Positions 1 to 6,281 of a DNA stretch of 64,000 bases are shown one piece after another. Source of the DNA: an uncultured Eubacteriales bacterium (lineage in GTDB: Bacteria > Bacillota > Clostridia > Christensenellales > Aristaeellaceae); the NCBI GenBank assembly GCA_902777335.1, contig CACYTF010000001.1, positions 1 to 64,000 of the forward strand, given 5' to 3'. A program made the translations under genes and the position numbers. Under the pieces are notes generated by a model that ran no database searches, was not told the origin of the DNA, and saw nothing but the letters and a program-made list of their open reading frames with translations. Within the stretch, counting starts at the first letter, position 1, and the number at the start of each line of letters is the position of its first letter.

Positions 1-584
1 GGCGGCGGTGGCGGCGGCGCGTGGTGCACCGGCGGGCGCACCGGCATCGGCGTCACCCGGCGGACCGGCACCGTGCGCAGCGCGCTGTTCAGGCGGTACA
101 CCGGCGGACGCGTGCCGCTGACGCGGTAGGGATAGTCCCAGCGGTGCATCATGTCGCGCCCGATGCGGTTGTTCAGCGTGAACAGGCCCAGCGCCGAGGC
201 CACGCTGGCGATCAGCGCGCCGGTCTGGTCCCACACCGAGGTGGACGCGGATTCCAGCTCGCGCCAGCCGGTGCCGTCGTACACGGACACCTCCAACCCG
301 TACTCGGCCAGCGCCTGGGCCAACAGCTTCGCCTGGGCGTCGTTCAGGCCGCGGGCAATGGTGATCGGCGCGCTGTCCACGATCAGAAGCGCATCGTCGG
401 CCTCATAGCCGCAGATCTGCTGCAGCAGCGCCGCCGCCGTGGCGCGCTTGCAGTCGCCCAGGGACACCAGCATCACCATGTTGCCCTGGTTGACGGGCTG
501 CACGACGGCCTTGACCTGCGTGCCGCAGTTCGGGCAGAAGTTCGCGCCGTCCTGAAGTCGAGTGCCGCAATTCGTACAGAACAT
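1..584 (-). CDS. Zinc-ribbon protein, partial (C-terminus beyond window)
   Basis: The reading frame starts at ATG 584, after an AGGAG site, and stays open to the left edge, so about 194 codons are visible and the stop is missing. Residues 1-22 form a double CxxC zinc ribbon (C3, C6, C17, C20; CTNCG and CPNCG). This is followed by an alpha/beta stretch of roughly 130 residues, then a proline-rich segment ending in PPPPPP at the edge. Zinc ribbons of this type head many Bacillota proteins of unknown function. The middle part resembles nothing I can name, so no function is assigned. No signal peptide is visible. Confidence 0.8.
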   Translation of the reverse strand, partial: MFCTNCGTRLQDGANFCPNCGTQVKAVVQPVNQGNMVMLVSLGDCKRATAAALLQQICGYEADDALLIVDSAPITIARGLNDAQAKLLAQALAEYGLEVSVYDGTGWRELESASTSVWDQTGALIASVASALGLFTLNNRIGRDMMHRWDYPYRVSGTRPPVYRLNSALRTVPVRRVTPMPVRPPVHHAPPPPP

Positions 585-602
585 ATGTGTCACTCCTTTG
601 GC

Positions 603-619
603 CGGGGCCTTCGGCCCCG
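603..619. promoter_or_regulatory. Hairpin in the 5' leader of the zinc-ribbon gene
   Basis: A 7-bp GC stem (CGGGGCC / GGCCCCG) with a TTC loop sits immediately upstream of the Shine-Dalgarno of the zinc-ribbon gene. On the plus strand it is followed by CTTTTTC and would look like a terminator, but no plus-strand gene ends here. On the minus strand it would be a leader hairpin next to the ribosome site. Confidence 0.4.
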
Positions 620-638
620 CTTTTTCTCCCATTCACTT

Positions 639-666
639 ATTGTACACACGCGGCGCGGAACGTCAA
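639..666 (-). promoter_or_regulatory. Probable promoter of the zinc-ribbon gene
   Basis: On the minus strand TTGACG (661-666) is followed after 16 nt by TACAAT (639-644), placing the start about 50 nt before the ATG. The gap 585-714 otherwise holds only the leader hairpin. Confidence 0.5.
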
Positions 667-714
667 TGAACAAATGATGAACATTGTACGACACCTCCCG
701 CGCGCCCGAACCCG

Positions 715-1779
715 TCAGCAGCCCAGCGTCTGCAGGTCCAGCTTGAACAGCACCTGGTTGATCTCGACCAGGTTGTAGTTGCCGGTCATGACGCAGTACT
801 CCACCGCGATGTCTTCCCTGCTGCCGTGAGACAGCGCGTAGCCCGCCTTCGTCAGCATGTCCCGCGTCTGGTCCATCGACAGCCGCAGCGCCACGGCAAA
901 GGCCAGGGCGGTCTGCTTGCCGGGCCTGTAGGCCGGGTTGTTCATGATCCTGTCGAACAGCCGCCGGTCGACGTTGGCCCGCCTGCAGCACTCGGCGTCC
1001 GTCAGGCCCTTCTCGTCGATGACGCGCATGAGCATTTGGGTGAAGCTCTCGTTCCCGCCGTCCGGCACGTCCCGCAGGCCGGCCTGGGGGGCCTCCGCCG
1101 GCGCGGGCATCTCGTTGAACAGCGTCTCGTTTCGGGCGTCCTCCTCCCGGTGCTGCCGCCGGAACAGCCCGCCCAGGCCGGAGGCCGCGTTCGGGGCGGC
1201 CGACTGGCCCGCGCGGGGCCGTGTCGCCTCGTCGCCGGCGTCGCCGCGCCAATCCATGTAGACGTCGTGGATGTAGGTCGCGACCTCGCCAAACAGCTTG
1301 CCGCTGGGCTCCATGGCGTCCATGGAGAAGAAGACGATGTAGATGGTCATATCGTTCTCGTCCAGGAACCGGGTGATCTCCTCCACGGCCACCCGCAGCG
1401 CCTCGGCCTTCGGATAGCCGTAAGCGCCGCTGGAGATCAGCGGGAAGGCCACCGATTCGCAGCCCTTCTCCTTCGCCAGCGCCAGCGCGTTGCGGTAGCA
1501 GTCGGCCAGCAGCCTGCGCTCCCCCGCCGCGCCGCCCTGCCAGATGGGGCCGACGGTGTGGATCACATAGCGGCAGGGCAGGTCGTAGCCCTCCGTCAGC
1601 TTGGCCTGACCGGTCTCGCAGCCCTTCAGCGCGCGGCAGGCCTCCAGCAGACGCGGGCCCGCGGCGCGGTGGATCGCGCCGTCCACGCCGCCCCCGCCCA
1701 GGAGCGAATTGTTCGCGGCGTTGACGATGGCGTCCACCCGCATTTTCGTAATGTCATTTCTCACCAATTCCAGCGGCAT
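715..1779 (-). CDS. Macro-domain protein with C-terminal Xre-like domain
   Basis: 354 aa, ATG preceded by AGGAGG. Residues 1-165 form a macro domain: the start VRNDITKMRVDAIVNAANN, the glycine-rich loop LLGGGGVDGAIH, and YVIHTVGPIW are diagnostic for ADP-ribose-binding YmdB-like proteins that remove O-acetyl-ADP-ribose or ADP-ribose. A low-complexity linker (about 170-235) leads to a helical C-terminal domain (about 240-354). Its pattern (ekGLTDAECCRRANVDRRLF, then ALAFAVALRLS and a KAGYALS motif) resembles a lambda-repressor/Xre-type helix-turn-helix followed by a short tail. The domain pairing suggests an ADP-ribose-responsive regulator or partner of an ADP-ribosylating toxin, but no such toxin is adjacent. 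It is transcribed alone from the promoter at 1817-1845. Confidence 0.85.
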   Translation of the reverse strand: MPLELVRNDITKMRVDAIVNAANNSLLGGGGVDGAIHRAAGPRLLEACRALKGCETGQAKLTEGYDLPCRYVIHTVGPIWQGGAAGERRLLADCYRNALALAKEKGCESVAFPLISSGAYGYPKAEALRVAVEEITRFLDENDMTIYIVFFSMDAMEPSGKLFGEVATYIHDVYMDWRGDAGDEATRPRAGQSAAPNAASGLGGLFRRQHREEDARNETLFNEMPAPAEAPQAGLRDVPDGGNESFTQMLMRVIDEKGLTDAECCRRANVDRRLFDRIMNNPAYRPGKQTALAFAVALRLSMDQTRDMLTKAGYALSHGSREDIAVEYCVMTGNYNLVEINQVLFKLDLQTLGC

Positions 1780-1816
1780 GGGAACCCTCCTGACCCAATT
1801 TTACTGTGATGCGTAT

Positions 1817-1845
1817 ATTTTAACACGTTCTTTGGCATTTGCCAA
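1817..1845 (-). promoter_or_regulatory. Promoter of the macro-domain gene, -35 within a palindrome
   Basis: On the minus strand TTGGCA (1840-1845) and TAAAAT (1817-1822) are 17 nt apart. The -35 box lies inside the perfect inverted repeat TTGGCA-TT-TGCCAA (1832-1845), which could serve as an operator. Confidence 0.55.
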
Positions 1846-1855
1846 CCATAAATTT

Positions 1856-1879
1856 GACGCGGGCTCGAAAGCCCGCGTC
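1856..1879 (-). terminator. Terminator-like hairpin after the secreted Big2 protein gene
   Basis: A 10-bp stem (GACGCGGGCT / AGCCCGCGTC) with a four-base loop lies 7 nt past the stop codon. The following minus-strand tract is AAATTTATGG, so the U-run is weak. Confidence 0.5.
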
Positions 1880-1885
1880 GATCGG

Positions 1886-3982
1886 TCAGTAGACCTTGAT
1901 CTTCACCGTGGCGTACTTGTTGTTTTCGGTGACCGCGCCGATGTAGCAGGTGCCCGCCTTCTTCGCCACCACGTTGCCCGCGTCGTCCACTTCGGCCACC
2001 TTGCTGTTCGAGCTCTTCCAGGTCAAATTGGACACCGCTGTGACCGGAGACAGGCTGGCGGACAGCGACAGCGTGCCGCCCTTCTTCATCCGCACGGTGC
2101 CCGACCGGCTGAGCTTCACCTTGGTGGGCTTCAGCGGATCGATGACCTGTATGGTCAGCGTGGCCTTCTTGCCGTTCGACGTCTTGACGGTCAGCGTGGT
2201 CTTGCCCTCCGCCACCGCCGTCAGAAGCCCGGTCCTGTCGATGTCGGCCACGCCGTACTTCGAGAAGTAAACGCTCGATACCCTCCATTTTTTCTGCGTG
2301 GCGAAGGTCGGGGATACGCGCAGCTGCTGGCCGGGGCACATCTTCACCGTGCCGTTGCCGCCCGTCTTTTTGAGGGCCTTCGCGCCCTGCAGCGGCACGA
2401 CCTTCACCAGGCACGACGCCTGCTTCGCGCCGTCCTTCGTGGTGACGGTGATCGTGGCGGTGCCGCTGGACACGCCGGCGATCTTGCCGTCCTTCACCGC
2501 CGCGACGGCGGCATCGCTGCTCTGCCAGCTGACCCCGGTCTCGCTGGCGTCGGCGGGCTCGATGGCGGCGGACGCCGTGACGGTCGCGCCCTCCAGCAGC
2601 AGCACGTAAGCGCGGTCCAGCGCGACGCCGGTGACGTCGATGTGCTCGCCGGTGCTCGCCACGGCGTCGGTCAGCGGCAGCCAGCCGCTCACGCCGGTAT
2701 CGGTGGCGCCGTACACCCAGGTCAGGCCGCCCACGGTCTTCACCGCCTTGTGGGCGGCGGTGAAGGTCTTCGGCCACTTCAGCGTTTCAACCACCTTGCC
2801 CGAGGGCTTTGCGTACACGCTGGCCCCCGCCTTCGCGGTGGCCCGCACCCGCAGCGTATCGCTGTAATCGGTCACCGCGTAGCCGTCTATGGCATTCTCC
2901 GGCGACAGCGCCGGGGCGTTCGGCCACTTGATGTATTTGATGTAGCTGTAGCCCTTCCAGGCGTTGCAGAAGCCCTGCCAGGTGTAAAAGCGGGTGTGCT
3001 GGGTGCCGGAGAAGGTGTCCATCGTGATCACGCCGTCGTCGCTCTTGCCCGCGATCATCAGGCTGTGGCCCTTGTGGCCGCAGGCCAGCCCGTCGTTTTC
3101 AAACTGGGCGCACTTGCTGGTGCAGCCGCACACGCGGATCGTCGCGCCGGGCTGGGTGTGCATCACAAAGCGCTTCAGGTGGTCCGGCGTCAGCTTGCGC
3201 TCGTCGTCGCTGAGCTCCCGGAGCAGGTTGAAGCCGGTAGACGCCGTGCCCTTGAACTGCTCGTTGAACTGGCAGCCCCAGAGGAGCTTGTACATGTTCT
3301 GGCACCAGCGCCAGCAGTTGCCCACGTCCGGGACCATGTCGGCGGAGATCTCCTTGCCGTTGATGGTGAATACCGTGTCCTTGCCCTGTTCCGTGTAGTT
3401 CGTGGCCATCACCGAGAAGGCCCCGGCGGCGGAGGCGTCCGTGAGCGGGGCCAGCGGCCAGTTCAGGTCGTTGGCGTACAGCGCCACGCTGCCGGAGGCC
3501 GCCGCGGCGTCCATGTAGCTTGCGACCGCCGCGGCGTCCAACGGGATCAGGTCCGCGGCGTCCATGAAGCCCTCCAGAACGCCCCTGCCGGCGCTGAAGG
3601 CCACCGCGCACCAGGTATCGCTCTGGCCGGTGACCAGCACCACCTCGCCGGCGGCCAGCTCGGCCAGGGCCTCGGCGGTGGCGGGCTCCAGAACCACGGG
3701 CGCGCGGTCCGCCAGGCGCGCGTACCACAGCTCTTCCGCGGGCGCGGAAACCGCCGCGGCTTCGCAGTCCGTCTCCACTTCGGCCGGTTCGCTTTCCTCC
3801 GGCAGGGCGGGCGCGTCGCCCTCCACGGTCAGGCCGGCACTGCCGGTCCCCACGGTTTCGGCGGGGGCCGCCTCGGCCTCCACCGCGCCGCTGACGATGG
3901 TTTCCGCTTCCTCCGCCAGGGCGGCCGTGCTCATTGCAAGCGCCAGCACCAGTGCCAGCGCGATCCATTTCATAAGGCGCAT
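1886..3982 (-). CDS. Secreted papain-like domain protein with three Big2 repeats
   Basis: 698 aa. The start ATG follows GGAGG, and a signal peptide (MRLMKW plus a hydrophobic core) is probably cleaved near residue 23 after ALA. Residues 80-190 resemble an SH3-like or prodomain region. Residues 200-350 look like a papain-fold amidase/peptidase: Cys in DVGNCWRW (C223), His in GHSLMI (H306) and Asp D322. A second SH3-like segment (about 365-445) precedes three bacterial Ig-like (Big2) repeats (about 446-525, 530-615, 616-698). The architecture points to an extracellular or wall-associated enzyme or adhesin. The catalytic assignment is inferred from residue order only. Four extra cysteines (C285, C287, C291, C301) around the proposed His are unusual. 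Confidence 0.75.
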   Translation of the reverse strand: MRLMKWIALALVLALAMSTAALAEEAETIVSGAVEAEAAPAETVGTGSAGLTVEGDAPALPEESEPAEVETDCEAAAVSAPAEELWYARLADRAPVVLEPATAEALAELAAGEVVLVTGQSDTWCAVAFSAGRGVLEGFMDAADLIPLDAAAVASYMDAAAASGSVALYANDLNWPLAPLTDASAAGAFSVMATNYTEQGKDTVFTINGKEISADMVPDVGNCWRWCQNMYKLLWGCQFNEQFKGTASTGFNLLRELSDDERKLTPDHLKRFVMHTQPGATIRVCGCTSKCAQFENDGLACGHKGHSLMIAGKSDDGVITMDTFSGTQHTRFYTWQGFCNAWKGYSYIKYIKWPNAPALSPENAIDGYAVTDYSDTLRVRATAKAGASVYAKPSGKVVETLKWPKTFTAAHKAVKTVGGLTWVYGATDTGVSGWLPLTDAVASTGEHIDVTGVALDRAYVLLLEGATVTASAAIEPADASETGVSWQSSDAAVAAVKDGKIAGVSSGTATITVTTKDGAKQASCLVKVVPLQGAKALKKTGGNGTVKMCPGQQLRVSPTFATQKKWRVSSVYFSKYGVADIDRTGLLTAVAEGKTTLTVKTSNGKKATLTIQVIDPLKPTKVKLSRSGTVRMKKGGTLSLSASLSPVTAVSNLTWKSSNSKVAEVDDAGNVVAKKAGTCYIGAVTENNKYATVKIKVY

Positions 3983-4025
3983 CGTTTGACCTCCAAAACA
4001 CTCGGGCAGTATTTATTACAATGAT

Positions 4026-4054
4026 ATTGTACTATTGTGTCATAAATTTGTCAA
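4026..4054 (-). promoter_or_regulatory. Promoter of the secreted papain/Big2 gene
   Basis: On the minus strand, consensus TTGACA (4049-4054), a 17-nt spacer and TACAAT (4026-4031) lie about 45 nt before the ATG, in an AT-rich tract. Confidence 0.75.
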
Positions 4055-4173
4055 GTCTGGTATTATTAAGCTCATATTTGTCATTTAATTGGAAACTACG
4101 GGCCGGTTTTCGCCGCCGGAACCGGGTTTGCCAAACGCCGTGTGAATTTTGTGTTGAACCCGGCCAAAATGGA

Positions 4174-4203
4174 TTGACAAATTCCGCGCGCGGGGCTTAT
4201 ACT
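4174..4203 (+). promoter_or_regulatory. Promoter of the ABC-exporter leader transcript
   Basis: TTGACA (4174-4179), an 18-nt spacer and TATACT (4198-4203). Transcription would start near 4210, about 25 nt before the leader ATG. Confidence 0.75.
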
Positions 4204-4235
4204 GTGCCTGTAATTCATTGCGGGAGGTGAGAAAC

Positions 4236-4307
4236 ATGACGCTGAAGATCAGAATCAACGCCATCGTTTTCCATGCCTGCCGCATCCGAGGGGTTCATTT
4301 CGCCTGA
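4236..4307 (+). CDS. 23-residue leader peptide of the ABC exporter operon
   Basis: A short ORF that starts at ATG 4236, 7 nt after a strong GGGAGGTG site, and ends at TGA 4307. It begins MTLKIRINAI and is basic/hydrophobic. It lies between a consensus promoter (4174-4203) and a rho-independent terminator (4329-4359), all upstream of two ABC half-transporters. Codons 16-18 (bases 4281-4288, CGCATCCG) can pair with bases 4333-4340 (CGGACGCG) of the ascending terminator arm with one A-C mismatch, so an antiterminator is possible. In Bacillus subtilis the heterodimeric exporter BmrCD is controlled by the leader peptide BmrB through ribosome-mediated attenuation; this looks like the same logic. 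The peptide itself matches nothing I recognise. Confidence 0.65.
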   Translation: MTLKIRINAIVFHACRIRGVHFA

Positions 4308-4328
4308 TTGTCAGGAGAAGCACATCCA

Positions 4329-4359
4329 GGGCCGGACGCGCGGGCGTCCGGCCCTTTTT
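4329..4359 (+). terminator. Intrinsic terminator/attenuator upstream of the ABC exporter
   Basis: A 10-bp stem GGGCCGGACG / CGTCCGGCCC (4329-4338, 4345-4354), a 6-nt loop and TTTTT. It ends 42 nt before the ABC start codon, with no promoter visible in between, so exporter expression should depend on readthrough. Confidence 0.8.
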
Positions 4360-4401
4360 GCGCCCTCACGGGCATAAAACGACTTTAAAACGGAGGTTCC
4401 C

Positions 4402-6264
4402 ATGCAGTTCTGGACCAAAGGAGCATCTGAAAACACCCTACTGCTGCGCCGCTTCGCCCCGTTCATGAAGGGCAGCGGCTGGAAATACGCGGGCAGCATA
4501 CTGTCCATCGTGGTGAGCGTGCTCACCTCGTTCCTCTCCCCCCTGCTGATCGCCGGCGCGGTGGACGCCGTCACCGACACGCTGAACGGCAACGGCGCAA
4601 ACCCGGTCAACCTGCCCGGCTTTCTGGCCGGCTGGTTCAACGCCCGGGGCGGTGCCGAATACGCGGCGCGCCATGTGTGGATGCTGGCGGCGCTGCTGGT
4701 GGCGGTGAGCCTGATCGGCGGGCTGTTCCAGTATCTGAAGGGCAAGTGGAGCGCCGAGGCCAGCGAGACCATCGCCGAGCGCATGCGCAACCGGCTGTAC
4801 GGCCACCTGCAGGCCATGGACTACGACTACCACGTGAAGGCGCAGACCGGCGATCTGATCCAGCGCTGCACCACCGACGTGGACACCGTGCGCCGCTTTT
4901 TGGCCTCGCAGATCACCGAGATCTTCCGCACGGTGATCATGGTGGTGCTGGCGCTGTCGCTGATGAGCGCCATCCACGTGAAGCTGACGCTGATCTCGCT
5001 GGTGCTGATCCCCCCGCTGTTCGGCCTGGCCTTCTGGTTCTTCCACTGGGTCCAGAAGCTGTTCCGCGAGGCGGACGAGGCCGACGGGCGGCTGAGCGCC
5101 ATGCTGCAGGAGAGCCTGACCGGCGTGCGCGTGGTGCGGGCCTTCGGCCGCCAGCGCTACGAGAGCGACCGCTTCACCGTGTGCGCCGACGAGGTGCACG
5201 ACAAGAGCATGCGCATCAGCCACGTGATGGCGATCTACTGGGCCGGCTCGGACATGCTGAGCATGACCCAGACCGGCATGACGCTGCTGTTCGGCATACT
5301 CTTCGCCGTGCGCGGCGAGATCACCACCGGCAACGTGCTGACCTTCGTCAGCTACATATCGATGCTGATCTGGCCCATCCGCCAGCTGGGCCGGATCCTT
5401 CAGGACCTGGGCAAGTCCATGGTGGCCATGAAGCGCCTGTACGAGGTGCTGGACGCCCCCGCCGAACAGGACACCCCCGGCGCAAGCGAGGCCCCGCTGT
5501 ACGAGACCATCGAATTCCGGCACGTGGCCTTCGGCTACGACGGCCAGCCGGTGCTCAAGGACGTCAGCTTCACCGTGCGGCCCGGCCAGACCGTGGCGAT
5601 CCTCGGCGCGACCGGCAGCGGCAAGAGCACGATGATGAACCTCTTGCAGCGGCTGTACGACGTGAAGGGCGGCGAGATACTGATCGGCGGCCGGGACATC
5701 AAGACCATCGAGAAGAAGTACCTGCGCTCCCGGGTGGGCTACGTGCTGCAGGAGCCCTTCCTCTATTCCCGGTCCATACGCGACAACCTGACCATCACCG
5801 GCGCGGACATCAGCGACGAGCGCATCCGCCGCGCGGCGGAGGTCACCCACTCCGACGGCTTCATCCGTCAGTTCAAGGAGGGGTACGACACCATGGTGGG
5901 CGAGCGCGGCGTCACGCTGTCCGGCGGCCAGAAGCAGCGCGTGGCCATCGCGCGCACACTGCTGCGGGACAACGACATACTGATACTGGACGACTCGCTC
6001 TCCGCCGTGGACACCGAGACCGACCGCGCCATCCGCGAGGCCCTGGTGGAGGGCCGCGGCAGCGGCGGGCGCGTGCCCACCACGTTCATCATCTCCCACC
6101 GGCTGACCACGCTGGCCGACGCCGACCTGATCCTGGTGCTGGAGGACGGCAGGATCGCCCAGCAGGGCACCCACGAGCAGCTGATCCGCCAGGAGGGGCT
6201 GTACCGGAAGGTCTACCGCATCCAGGCGGCGCTTGAGGACGAGCTGAACAGCGAGATCGCCTGA
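4402..6264 (+). CDS. ABC exporter half-transporter, degenerate-site subunit (BmrC/TM287-like)
   Basis: 620 aa, start after CGGAGG. An N-terminal six-helix exporter domain (about 25-330) is followed by a nucleotide-binding domain (about 350-610): Walker A GATGSGKST (402-410), signature LSGGQ (506-510), and Walker B ending LILDD (D530-D531). The catalytic glutamate after Walker B is replaced by aspartate (D531), the hallmark of the degenerate site in heterodimeric exporters such as TM287/288 and BmrCD. The intact LSGGQ would complete the active site of the partner encoded 17 nt downstream. Expected role: inner-membrane efflux of drugs or lipophilic compounds. Regulation is probably by the leader peptide and terminator just upstream. 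Confidence 0.9.
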   Translation: MQFWTKGASENTLLLRRFAPFMKGSGWKYAGSILSIVVSVLTSFLSPLLIAGAVDAVTDTLNGNGANPVNLPGFLAGWFNARGGAEYAARHVWMLAALLVAVSLIGGLFQYLKGKWSAEASETIAERMRNRLYGHLQAMDYDYHVKAQTGDLIQRCTTDVDTVRRFLASQITEIFRTVIMVVLALSLMSAIHVKLTLISLVLIPPLFGLAFWFFHWVQKLFREADEADGRLSAMLQESLTGVRVVRAFGRQRYESDRFTVCADEVHDKSMRISHVMAIYWAGSDMLSMTQTGMTLLFGILFAVRGEITTGNVLTFVSYISMLIWPIRQLGRILQDLGKSMVAMKRLYEVLDAPAEQDTPGASEAPLYETIEFRHVAFGYDGQPVLKDVSFTVRPGQTVAILGATGSGKSTMMNLLQRLYDVKGGEILIGGRDIKTIEKKYLRSRVGYVLQEPFLYSRSIRDNLTITGADISDERIRRAAEVTHSDGFIRQFKEGYDTMVGERGVTLSGGQKQRVAIARTLLRDNDILILDDSLSAVDTETDRAIREALVEGRGSGGRVPTTFIISHRLTTLADADLILVLEDGRIAQQGTHEQLIRQEGLYRKVYRIQAALEDELNSEIA

Positions 6265-6281
6265 TCTACGAGGTAATCAAC

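Noticed and set aside
1709..4024. Long plus-strand open frame (771 codons) opposite the macro and Big2 genes
   Set aside because: Composition rich in Arg/His/Gly/Ala typical of antisense frames in GC-rich DNA, no ribosome site, and the minus-strand frames carry recognisable domains.
3983..4170. Small plus-strand ORF starting at 4021
   Set aside because: No ribosome site; the region is the minus-strand promoter of the Big2 protein gene.
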